Source: Bacteroidales bacterium (GTDB lineage Bacteria > Bacteroidota > Bacteroidia > Bacteroidales > UBA932). Taken from it: DNA of 64,000 nucleotides. This document shows positions 35,374 to 43,141 of this stretch, one piece after another; position 1 is the stretch's first letter, and every line of letters starts with the position of its first letter. Below the pieces are notes generated by a model. The model ran no database searches. It was not told where the DNA came from and worked only from the letters and a program-made list of their open reading frames with translations. A program made the translations under genes and the position numbers. Where the stretch lies: NCBI GenBank assembly GCA_017437755.1, contig JAFRXI010000043.1:124001-188000 (forward strand), read 5' to 3'.

Positions 35374-37632
35374 TTATTTCACATAGCCTCTCGTGAGCAT
35401 GAGCAGGCGGTCGGGATAATTTGTTATTATTGCATCCACCCCGCAGTCAATCATCCTCTGAAGGTCTTCCACCTTGTCGGGAGTCCAAGGAACCACCTTG
35501 ATTCCCTCCGAGTGGAAGCGCTCAACCAGCTCCGGAGTTACAATCTCGTAATTGGGGCTCCACCAGTCGGGCTTGAAGTCAAGGAGTCCCATGAAGGCGT
35601 CCACATCGGTCTCGTGGTCGGTAAGATAGGCCAGGAAGAGTTCGGGATACTTCTCGTGCATGTAATTGAGAGCCCTGGTGTCGAAGCACTGGACTATGAG
35701 CCTGTCGCCCAGGTTCTTTGAGAGGAGGACGTTCACGCACAGGTCCGTAAACGACTTGTAATCAGGCCAGTTGACGCCTTCGCCCTTCTTGTCGCGGGAC
35801 TTTATCTCAACGTTGTACCTGGTCGGGGACAGCTTGTGGACGGCAGTGTATTCCTCAATCCGGTCGATAAGGTCGGAAAGGAGAGGCTTCACGGCCGGGA
35901 CAAGTTTCTTGTCGGGCCAGACGTCGTTGTAGAGCATGCCCACGTCGTACCTTGCGATTGAATCGTACGGCATCCTGAACAGATACTCCTTGGGGTCGCT
36001 CTTGAGGACCGGAGTACCGTCGGGACGGGTGGAGCAACGATGGTGGAACCAGCTGTCATGGGAGACCACCACCAGCGAGTCGGCGCTGACCTGGAGGTCC
36101 AGCTCGAGGGTGTTCACGCCCAGGTCCAGGGCGTTCTTCATCGACTCCCAGGTATCCTCCGGCATAAGTCCGGCACCTCCGCGATGGGCCTGGACATCCA
36201 CATAATCAGATAGTTCCTGACGATACTTCCACTCCTTGCCGGCAGGGTCCCTCACCACCAGTTCCACCGACGAGGCATACTGGCTGGTAGGGGTGACGGT
36301 GAAGTAATGGATGTTGCGCCTGGGCCTCTTGTACTTGGGTATCTCCTTTCCGGCGGCCTCGTAGACGGCGTTGATGCTCTTTATGAATGTGGGCGACACG
36401 TCCAGGGCCTCGGTTGCACTTCCCATGAAAACGCCGTCCTGATACCACTCCACGCTCCAGCGGGAATCATAGTCCCAGACATTCGCCACGACGCTGTTGG
36501 GGTTGTACATCGACTGCCCCATGGGGATGAATTCCACCTGGTAGTCATCGGGGAAATCGATGTTGTGCCAGTACCAGGAAAGGCTGTCGGACAGGTTGTT
36601 GAATATCTCGTATCCCCTGGGGGTACCGTCGTTGCAGATATCCGTCTCCCACCAGGTTCCGCAGATGCTGGCGGCATTGTGGTCGTGGATGTCGTCGGAA
36701 TAGGTGAGGTTGTTGAGGATGTGGGTGTGCCCGGACAGGAAATCCACCTTGCGGCCCTCCAGGAGGGAGAGCATCTCGTCACCGAGGAGGCAGTCCTTCT
36801 CCTTGAACCAGAAATACAACGGGGAATGCTGCGCAATGAAGATATGGGTATCCTCGGGGATGTACGACAGGAGGTTCTGCACAAAGGAAAGTTCCTTCCT
36901 GGAATAGCCCACGTCGTATTTTCCGCTCTTTGAGGGGTCGTCAAGGCCGTTGCCCAGGAACTGTATGTTGTTGAGGCCTATCACAAGGTCGTTCCCCAGG
37001 AAGAAGGCCCAGTTGCGGGGGCCGAAGAAATCCTCGTAGGTGCGGGCTGCGGCGTCGCCGGACAGGGTCTGGATGTAGTCGTGGTTGCCGATGACCGAGT
37101 AGAACGGGATCCCGGTCCGGGCTATGGCCTGCTTATAGTCGGGATATATCTCCAGGCGGTTCCACCCGAGGTCGCCCAGGGCGATTCCAACGGTGTTGCG
37201 CTTTGCGGCATGCGTGGCGGCATTGGAAATCAGGTCTTTGAGGGGCGCATCAAGGAACTTCTTCAGATGCTTGGGATTCTGCATCTGGGGGTCCGACACG
37301 GAAAAGAGGGTGTAGTCCGTCGACGGCGAGGTGGGAATCAGCTTGAAGGTGTAGAACTTCTTTTTGGAAAGTTCCTGGTAGAACGCCGGGGAGCCGGAAG
37401 AATAGTCGGCGGTGGTTCCGGAAGGCGTGACAACCTGTACGAAACGGGAATTCCCCGCTACCTTAAGCTTGAAAAAACCGTCGGAATCGGTTGTTGAGAA
37501 ATTGACTCCGTCGGTCACGATGACTCCCTCGAGGGGACGCCCGGCACAACTAACGTTGCCGGTGATTTTCCTTGCCTCAGCTCCGAGGCCGATTGCCAGG
37601 AGCAATAGCAAAGCAGATACAAATCGTTTCAT
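35374..37632 (-). CDS. Metallophosphoesterase-glycerophosphodiester phosphodiesterase fusion
   Basis: 752 aa secreted protein (signal peptide ending GAEA). Regulatory-like beta domain about 22-100; calcineurin-like phosphoesterase about 105-320 with D114-P-Q116, GD154, GN183-H184, H269 and GH302-T-H304; MetallophosC-like domain about 330-460; GDPD barrel about 478-745 with His483 in QAHRGG, Glu510 and Asp512 in TLELDL and His525 in VVSHDSW. The first metal motif is DxQ instead of DxH. Such a two-enzyme protein could cut a glycerophosphodiester and then act on the released phospho-compound. It is divergent from the operon that ends in glpT. Fusion is in one uninterrupted frame. Subunit roles are inferred. 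Confidence 0.87.
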   Translation of the reverse strand: MKRFVSALLLLLAIGLGAEARKITGNVSCAGRPLEGVIVTDGVNFSTTDSDGFFKLKVAGNSRFVQVVTPSGTTADYSSGSPAFYQELSKKKFYTFKLIPTSPSTDYTLFSVSDPQMQNPKHLKKFLDAPLKDLISNAATHAAKRNTVGIALGDLGWNRLEIYPDYKQAIARTGIPFYSVIGNHDYIQTLSGDAAARTYEDFFGPRNWAFFLGNDLVIGLNNIQFLGNGLDDPSKSGKYDVGYSRKELSFVQNLLSYIPEDTHIFIAQHSPLYFWFKEKDCLLGDEMLSLLEGRKVDFLSGHTHILNNLTYSDDIHDHNAASICGTWWETDICNDGTPRGYEIFNNLSDSLSWYWHNIDFPDDYQVEFIPMGQSMYNPNSVVANVWDYDSRWSVEWYQDGVFMGSATEALDVSPTFIKSINAVYEAAGKEIPKYKRPRRNIHYFTVTPTSQYASSVELVVRDPAGKEWKYRQELSDYVDVQAHRGGAGLMPEDTWESMKNALDLGVNTLELDLQVSADSLVVVSHDSWFHHRCSTRPDGTPVLKSDPKEYLFRMPYDSIARYDVGMLYNDVWPDKKLVPAVKPLLSDLIDRIEEYTAVHKLSPTRYNVEIKSRDKKGEGVNWPDYKSFTDLCVNVLLSKNLGDRLIVQCFDTRALNYMHEKYPELFLAYLTDHETDVDAFMGLLDFKPDWWSPNYEIVTPELVERFHSEGIKVVPWTPDKVEDLQRMIDCGVDAIITNYPDRLLMLTRGYVK

Positions 37633-37641
37633 ATCAATGGT

Positions 37642-38064
37642 TTAGATAAGTCCTTTCAAAATAGCATCGTCAAAGTCGCCAAACCACTCGTGCAGGGTTT
37701 CCGCAGCCTTGGCCTTGACTTCGGGAGTTATGTTCCGGGCCACGGAATAGAGTCCCCAGACCAGGGCGGCCAGGTCGTCGGTGAAACCGATGACAGGAAT
37801 GGCGTCGGGCAACAGGTCGAGGGGAAGTATGAAGTATCCGAGTGCACCTATGATCTTGGCCCTGTCCTTCACCGGCGTTCCGGGAGACTTAAGGACATAA
37901 TACAGCAGGAGGGCGGCATAAACGACCTTGATTCCTGCCCTGGCGGCGAATCCCTTCAGTTTTCCCCAGAACTGGTTGTCGGAAAAATTGTCCCGGAAAG
38001 AGGAAAAATTGTCCTCCATCACACTTCGCATGTTGCTGCGGTATTCGTTGTTTTCCATAATCAT
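37642..38064 (-). CDS. DUF1232/YkvA-family small membrane protein
   Basis: 140 aa; an alternative start at 38058 removes two residues. Core VVYAALLLYYVLKSPGTPVKDRAKIIGALGYFILPLDLLPDAIPVIGFTDD carries the DUF1232 signature YFILPLDLxPDxIPVxGFxDD with two membrane helices. Function unknown in the family. It lies 9 bp upstream of the phosphoesterase fusion and probably shares its transcript, with a TAAGTTTG -7 box just before it. Confidence 0.88.
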   Translation of the reverse strand: MIMENNEYRSNMRSVMEDNFSSFRDNFSDNQFWGKLKGFAARAGIKVVYAALLLYYVLKSPGTPVKDRAKIIGALGYFILPLDLLPDAIPVIGFTDDLAALVWGLYSVARNITPEVKAKAAETLHEWFGDFDDAILKGLI

Positions 38065-38077
38065 GCAGTTGATTTTA

Positions 38078-38085
38078 CAAACTTA
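38078..38085 (-). promoter_or_regulatory. -7 box of the DUF1232-phosphoesterase transcript
   Basis: TAAGTTTG on the minus strand, 13 nt before the DUF1232 start codon. The nearest upstream TTTG (38113-38110) is 24 nt away, longer than usual. Confidence 0.4.
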
Positions 38086-38175
38086 CAAGTTTTTTCGGAC
38101 CTTTCCACGCAAAACTTCAATTATCATGCTGAAGTACCGCCACTTTATTAAAGAATTAAATATAGTTGACGTTTA

Positions 38176-38207
38176 TTTGCAATAATCATGAATTTTTAAT
38201 AATTTTC
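38176..38207 (+). promoter_or_regulatory. Candidate promoter of the phosphodiester operon
   Basis: TTTG (38176-38179), 20-nt spacer, TAATTTTC (38200-38207), one base off TAnnTTTG. The start site would be near 38213, about 22 nt before the symporter ATG. If right, it drives the seven-gene run to 52796. Confidence 0.45.
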
Positions 38208-38234
38208 GGGGTTATTTATGCAAATCGTTATACG

Positions 38235-39422
38235 ATGGCCAAAAAGAAGATAAAACTGGGATTGTTTGCAAAAGTCCTGATCGCCCTTGCCTGCGGATCT
38301 CTCCTCGGTTTGGTTGCACCGGATTTCCTGGTTCGCATCTTCAAGACTTTCAACCTCCTGTTTGCACAGTTGCTGAAATTCATAATCCCGCTGCTGATAC
38401 TCGGGCTGGTGACGCCCGCCATCGCAAATGTGGGGAAAGGGGCAGGGAAAATGCTTCTGACGGTGATGGGAATCGCCTACCTGTCCACAATTTGTTCCGG
38501 ATTCTTCGCCCACGTGTGCTCCACAAACCTTTTTCCCTTCTACCTCACCCCTGGAGAACTGTCCTCCGATGCCGTGTCCGCCAGGGAATTCCTCCCTTAC
38601 ATCGAGCTGAAGATACCTCCGGTCTGCGACATCCTTACAGCCCTGGTCCTGTCATTCCTCCTGGGAATCGGCATCATCGTAACCGGTTCTTCCGCACTGA
38701 AGAAGGCATTCGACGACTTTGGGGGCATAATCAGGCTGACCATAGAAAAGGTGATAATACCCATGCTGCCCTTCTACATTTTCACCATGATATGCGAAAT
38801 GGGCGCAAGGGGGGTACTGGCCGTAGTCCTGGGATCCGGAGTCAAGATCATCCTCACCGGCGTCATCCTTTCAATCATTTACCTTATCATACAGTATTCC
38901 GTTGCCGGGGCGATTGCCGGCAAGAATCCTTTCAAATGCCTGTGGAACATGGTCCCGGCCTACCTGACGGCATTTTCCATATGCTCTTCGTCAGCCGTGA
39001 TCCCGGTAACCTCGTCCTGCGCACGCAAGAACGGTATAAGCGACGACATAGTGGACTTTACCATCCCGCTATGCTCAACCGTCCACATGTGCGGCTCCAC
39101 CATCAAGCTTGCAGTTTCCTCGATTGCGGTGGCATATCTCGCCGGAATCCCCATTCCCTTTGCCGTCTATGCCCACTTTGTGCTGATGCAGGGAATCGCG
39201 GCCGTGGCAGCCCCCGGCGTGATGGGCGGAGTACTGATGGCATCGATAGGTCTCCTGGAATCCATAATGGGATTCACCCCGGAACAGACCGCCCTGGTAA
39301 TGACATTATACCTCGCCCTTGACGGATACGGCCCCGCCTGCAACGTGACCGGCGACGGAGCCATCGCCCTCGTCATCGACAAGTTTTTCGAGAAAAACAA
39401 ACCAGCATATGAAAACTCCTGA
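38235..39422 (+). CDS. DAACS-family cation symporter with altered binding motif
   Basis: 395 aa from MAKKKIKLGLFAKV at 38235 (the frame extends 23 codons upstream without support). Eight hydrophobic segments plus re-entrant loops as in GltPh/SstT/DctA symporters: SLLGLVAPDFLVRIFKTFNLLFAQLLKFIIPLLI, then SSAVIPVTSSCARKNG and VDFTIPLCSTVHMCGSTIK. The usual NMDGT sodium/substrate motif reads HMCGS here, so the solute may be unlike glutamate or dicarboxylate. First gene of the operon, overlapping the nitrilase-GDPD gene by 14 bp, so it probably imports a product of that pathway. Solute unknown. Confidence 0.87.
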   Translation: MAKKKIKLGLFAKVLIALACGSLLGLVAPDFLVRIFKTFNLLFAQLLKFIIPLLILGLVTPAIANVGKGAGKMLLTVMGIAYLSTICSGFFAHVCSTNLFPFYLTPGELSSDAVSAREFLPYIELKIPPVCDILTALVLSFLLGIGIIVTGSSALKKAFDDFGGIIRLTIEKVIIPMLPFYIFTMICEMGARGVLAVVLGSGVKIILTGVILSIIYLIIQYSVAGAIAGKNPFKCLWNMVPAYLTAFSICSSSAVIPVTSSCARKNGISDDIVDFTIPLCSTVHMCGSTIKLAVSSIAVAYLAGIPIPFAVYAHFVLMQGIAAVAAPGVMGGVLMASIGLLESIMGFTPEQTALVMTLYLALDGYGPACNVTGDGAIALVIDKFFEKNKPAYENS

Positions 39423-41085
39423 TTTCCGTTGCCTGAGATTCATTTTTCCCGCCGTCATCCTTCTGCTGGCCGGCTGTTTCCAGTCCTGGGCCGCCCCGAT
39501 GAAGGCCAGGGTGATCCAGCAGCTCTACGCCCAGGACCTCAAGGGGCTTGAGAAGAGTTTCAAGTGGACATTGAACGAACTGAAGAAATGCGATCCCAGC
39601 CTTGACATCATCGTCATCGGTGAAAACTGCCATATCCCGGGAAAGACTCCAAATGACCAGGTATACTTCCAGATCGACGCCAAGAACGGGCCCGTTCTCC
39701 TGAAAGCCTGCGCGGAGACGGCAAGGCGCTGCCACTCATACGTATTCGCCGGCGCCCTGGACTCCAGCCTCGGAGCCCCCCGCAACACCATATTCATGTT
39801 CGACCGCAACGGGGAACTCGTGGGAAAGTATTACAAGGAGCAGCTTACCCCGGGCGAGATGAAGCGCCTTGACAAATCCTACACCGAAGAGTGGACAAAG
39901 CCTTACCTCGTTGACATCGACGGCCTGAGGTTCGCCTTCCTTACCTGCTACGATTTCTATTTCTACGAGAACTTCGCCAACATCGCCCGCTGGAAACCGG
40001 ACATCATCATCGGCTGCTCCCACCAGCGCAGCGACACATTCCGGGCGCTGGACATCATAAACTCATTCTGCGCCTACAACACCGGAGCCTATCTTGTACG
40101 CGCCTCCGTATCCATGGGGCTGGATTCAGTCCTTGGCGGATGCTCCTGCGTGGTATCCCCAACCGGTGAGATACTCGGGAACCTCCGTTCGGAAGTCGCC
40201 AGCATGGACATCACTTTCGACCCCAAGGAGAAATACCTCAAGCCGGCCGGTTACGGGAATCCCCCGGCAATGCACTCGGAATACATAGAGAAGGGGCGCA
40301 GGCCATGGAAATACCGTCCGGCGGGCAGCGCGATAGTCACCCCATTCCCCGAGGCCCCCGCCAGGAGGCTGTGCGCCCACCGGGGCTTCTCCTCAGTCGC
40401 CCCCGAAAACTCCCTTGCCGCTCTTGGCGCAGCCGTTGCACTCGGAGCCGCGGAGGTGGAATTCGACCTTTGGTGGACCAAGGACGGCGAGATAGTCTCA
40501 ATCCATGACGCCACCCTGGACCGGGTCTCCGACGGCACCGGAAAGGTTTATGAGAAGACCTACCAGGAGCTGCTCCAGTACGATTTCGGCATCAAGCACG
40601 GAGAGCATTTCAAGGGTCTGAAGATCCTCCGCTTCGAGGACATCCTGAGAAAACTCTCCTGCCACACCATAATGAACATCCATCTCAAGTCCATCCAGAA
40701 CATGCCCTGGGACAGGGCCAACCTGCAGAAGGTGATAGACCTGATACGGGATTACGACGCCCAGGGCCACGTATACTTCATGACCAACAACGGCGCACTG
40801 CATGCACAGCTGATGGAAATGGCTCCGGAAATCCCCCGCTGCATGGGGAACATCCGCGGAAAGGACATAGTGGATGAGGCAATCCGCAACAAATGCCAGA
40901 TGGTCCAGCTGTTCAAGCCTTACTTTGACCAGAACACCATAGACAGGGCCAAGGCCAACGGCATGAGGGTCAACCTGTTCTGGTCCGACGACCCCGAAGA
41001 AGCGGTCAAATACCTGGATATGGGAGTGGAGACCATACTCACCAACGACTACCAGATAATCTCCGCAGCAACCGGCCTGAAATAA
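39409..41085 (+). CDS. Nitrilase-superfamily amidase fused to glycerophosphodiester phosphodiesterase
   Basis: 558 aa lipoprotein (LLLAGC, Cys23). Nitrilase domain about 32-270 has the Glu-Lys-Cys triad: Glu72 (VIGENC), Lys143 (KYYKEQLTPGE) and Cys180 (FLTCYDFYF). GDPD domain about 319-555 has His324-Arg325 (AHRGFSS), Glu334, Glu351 and Asp353 (VEFDLWW) and His366 (VSIHDAT), the full active-site set. One protein could thus cut an amide and a glycerophosphodiester. Being lipid-anchored in an operon with SusC/D, it acts outside the cytoplasm. Candidate substrates include N-acylated glycerophosphoethanolamine or an amide-decorated glycerophosphate polymer; this is inference. I know of no characterised protein with this domain order. 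Confidence 0.87.
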   Translation: MKTPDFRCLRFIFPAVILLLAGCFQSWAAPMKARVIQQLYAQDLKGLEKSFKWTLNELKKCDPSLDIIVIGENCHIPGKTPNDQVYFQIDAKNGPVLLKACAETARRCHSYVFAGALDSSLGAPRNTIFMFDRNGELVGKYYKEQLTPGEMKRLDKSYTEEWTKPYLVDIDGLRFAFLTCYDFYFYENFANIARWKPDIIIGCSHQRSDTFRALDIINSFCAYNTGAYLVRASVSMGLDSVLGGCSCVVSPTGEILGNLRSEVASMDITFDPKEKYLKPAGYGNPPAMHSEYIEKGRRPWKYRPAGSAIVTPFPEAPARRLCAHRGFSSVAPENSLAALGAAVALGAAEVEFDLWWTKDGEIVSIHDATLDRVSDGTGKVYEKTYQELLQYDFGIKHGEHFKGLKILRFEDILRKLSCHTIMNIHLKSIQNMPWDRANLQKVIDLIRDYDAQGHVYFMTNNGALHAQLMEMAPEIPRCMGNIRGKDIVDEAIRNKCQMVQLFKPYFDQNTIDRAKANGMRVNLFWSDDPEEAVKYLDMGVETILTNDYQIISAATGLK

Positions 41086-41107
41086 GAAAAAACGAATATT
41101 TGTTACC

Positions 41108-43099
41108 ATGTTAAAGAACAAGATTGAACGGATTATCCTGATATTCACCGTCTTGGCGGCGACGGTCGCCTGTTCCGGGAAAAAAGAGGAGCCGGATCCA
41201 GACGCGCTGGATATCTCGGGAATTGAACTTCCGTCGGTGATAGAGGCGAAATCCGGGGCGGAAATAGCCGTGACCGACCGGAATGGCAATATCAGGACCT
41301 CCGACGTGGTGGTGTTCAATTCCGTCACCGAAAACGGAGGATTCGACTGCGCCGTGGTCAAAACCGATTCCAGGTCGTTCACCTTCAAGCTCAACCCCAA
41401 GATAAACTCCGGCCGTTACATCTGCCATATCAAGAGGGGCCTGAGCGACAAGACCGTGGGAGTCACCAATATCAAGATACTTTCGGCGACGGAAGTGGAA
41501 CCCGGTGACGGAACCATCTATGGTACAGTCACTTGCGAAGGAGCCGCCATAAAGGATGTGGTGGTTTCCGACGGTGTGGAGGTCGTAACCACCGACAAGG
41601 ACGGCATCTACAGGATCAATTCCGGCAAGACCACAGGATACGTATTCATTTCCATCCCTTCCGGTTATGCCGTCCCCACAAAGGGTATCCTCCCCATTTT
41701 CCACCATATTCTGGAGAAGGGTGCCGGCGAGCCCGAGAGGGTGGATTTCACCCTGACCAGGACCTCGAACGAGAAGCATACCGTGCTGGTGATGGGCGAT
41801 ATCCACCTCGCCAACCGCAACAACGACCGGGTGGAATTCAAGAAGTTCACCACCGACGTGATGAAGTACAAGGAAGAGCATCCGGGAGAGGTCATCTACG
41901 GCCTGACCCTGGGTGACATGACATGGGATGTGTACTGGTATACCAACAACTACTACTTCCCCAACTACCTCTCCGACATGAACTCGGTGGTATCAGGCAT
42001 CCCGGTATTCCATACCATAGGCAACCACGACCATGACATGAAGGCGGCCGGAGACATACTCACCATAGTGGATTACGTCAAGGACATCGCCCCCAATTAC
42101 TATTCCTTCAACCTTGGGAAGGTGCATTACATCGTCCTGGACGACATCCTCTGCACCAACGACGGAAGCGGGACATCCGACAGCCGGAAGTACTCTGAGA
42201 AGATCACCGATGCCCAGTATGCCTGGCTGAAGAAGGACCTCCAGTTCGTGGACAAGAACACCCCGGTGGTGGTTTCCATGCATGCTCCCATCTTCCGCGA
42301 CAATAGCTCCACCTACGGTATCACCCCCCATGCCGGTCTCACCGGATGGAGCACCCTGGTCAACTGCTTTACCGGTTACAAGACCGTGCACTTCCTCACG
42401 GGACATACCCACCGCAGCCTCAACGTGGACAGGACCTCGACGTCGAACTACTTCGAGCACAATGCCGGGGCGGTATGCGCCAGCTGGTGGTGGAGCCAGA
42501 AATGCTCCACGGGATTCGACGTATGCACCGACGGAACCCCCGGGGGCTACCTGGTGTGGAAGGTGGACGGGACCGACTTCAAATGGCAGTACAAGGGCAC
42601 CAAGGAGAACCTCGACTACCAGTTCCGTTCCTACGACCTCAACAACGTGTGCTTCGACGCTTCAATGGTGAACACATGGGTGCCCGAGGGCAGCGACTGG
42701 GCAAAGAACCGCTTCGTGGAGCTCTACGCCTCCCGCTTCCCCAAGAGCAGCGCCAACGAAATCCTGCTGAACATCTGGGATTACGACCCCTCCTGGACCA
42801 TCAAACTGGTAGAAAAGACGTCGTCCGGCGACAAGGAGCTCACCTGGAACCAGGTGCAGACACTGGACCCGCTCCATATAATCTGCCTGTCGGCAAAGAG
42901 GCTCAACAGTTCATCCGTAACCTCCGACCCCTCGTTCCTGACCAACCTCTCGTCACACCTCTTCAAGGCAAAGGCATCGGCGCCCGGCACCACCATCGAG
43001 ATTACCGTCACCGACCGGTTCGGGAACGTCTACCGCGAGACCATGACAAGGCCCAAGACCTTCTCGCTGGGAAGCTACAAGACAGGATACGCAAAATAA
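41108..43099 (+). CDS. Calcineurin-like metallophosphoesterase lipoprotein
   Basis: 663 aa, lipobox VACS (Cys22). An Ig-like N-terminal domain (about 33-125) precedes a carboxypeptidase-regulatory-like MetallophosN domain (GTIYGTVTCEGAAIKDVVVSDG, about 135-215), the phosphoesterase core (about 222-440) with D231-I-H233, GD270, GN306-H307, H392 and GH433-T-H435, and a MetallophosC domain to the end. All metal ligands are present. It would hydrolyse phosphomono- or diesters at the cell surface or periplasm. 22 bp after the nitrilase-GDPD gene and 42 bp before susC. It resembles the N-terminal two-thirds of the fusion at 35374-37632, so the two are probably paralogues. Confidence 0.9.
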   Translation: MLKNKIERIILIFTVLAATVACSGKKEEPDPDALDISGIELPSVIEAKSGAEIAVTDRNGNIRTSDVVVFNSVTENGGFDCAVVKTDSRSFTFKLNPKINSGRYICHIKRGLSDKTVGVTNIKILSATEVEPGDGTIYGTVTCEGAAIKDVVVSDGVEVVTTDKDGIYRINSGKTTGYVFISIPSGYAVPTKGILPIFHHILEKGAGEPERVDFTLTRTSNEKHTVLVMGDIHLANRNNDRVEFKKFTTDVMKYKEEHPGEVIYGLTLGDMTWDVYWYTNNYYFPNYLSDMNSVVSGIPVFHTIGNHDHDMKAAGDILTIVDYVKDIAPNYYSFNLGKVHYIVLDDILCTNDGSGTSDSRKYSEKITDAQYAWLKKDLQFVDKNTPVVVSMHAPIFRDNSSTYGITPHAGLTGWSTLVNCFTGYKTVHFLTGHTHRSLNVDRTSTSNYFEHNAGAVCASWWWSQKCSTGFDVCTDGTPGGYLVWKVDGTDFKWQYKGTKENLDYQFRSYDLNNVCFDASMVNTWVPEGSDWAKNRFVELYASRFPKSSANEILLNIWDYDPSWTIKLVEKTSSGDKELTWNQVQTLDPLHIICLSAKRLNSSSVTSDPSFLTNLSSHLFKAKASAPGTTIEITVTDRFGNVYRETMTRPKTFSLGSYKTGYAK

Positions 43100-43141
43100 G
43101 CATACCAGAACACATCATACTAACCTTTCAAACAAAACATT

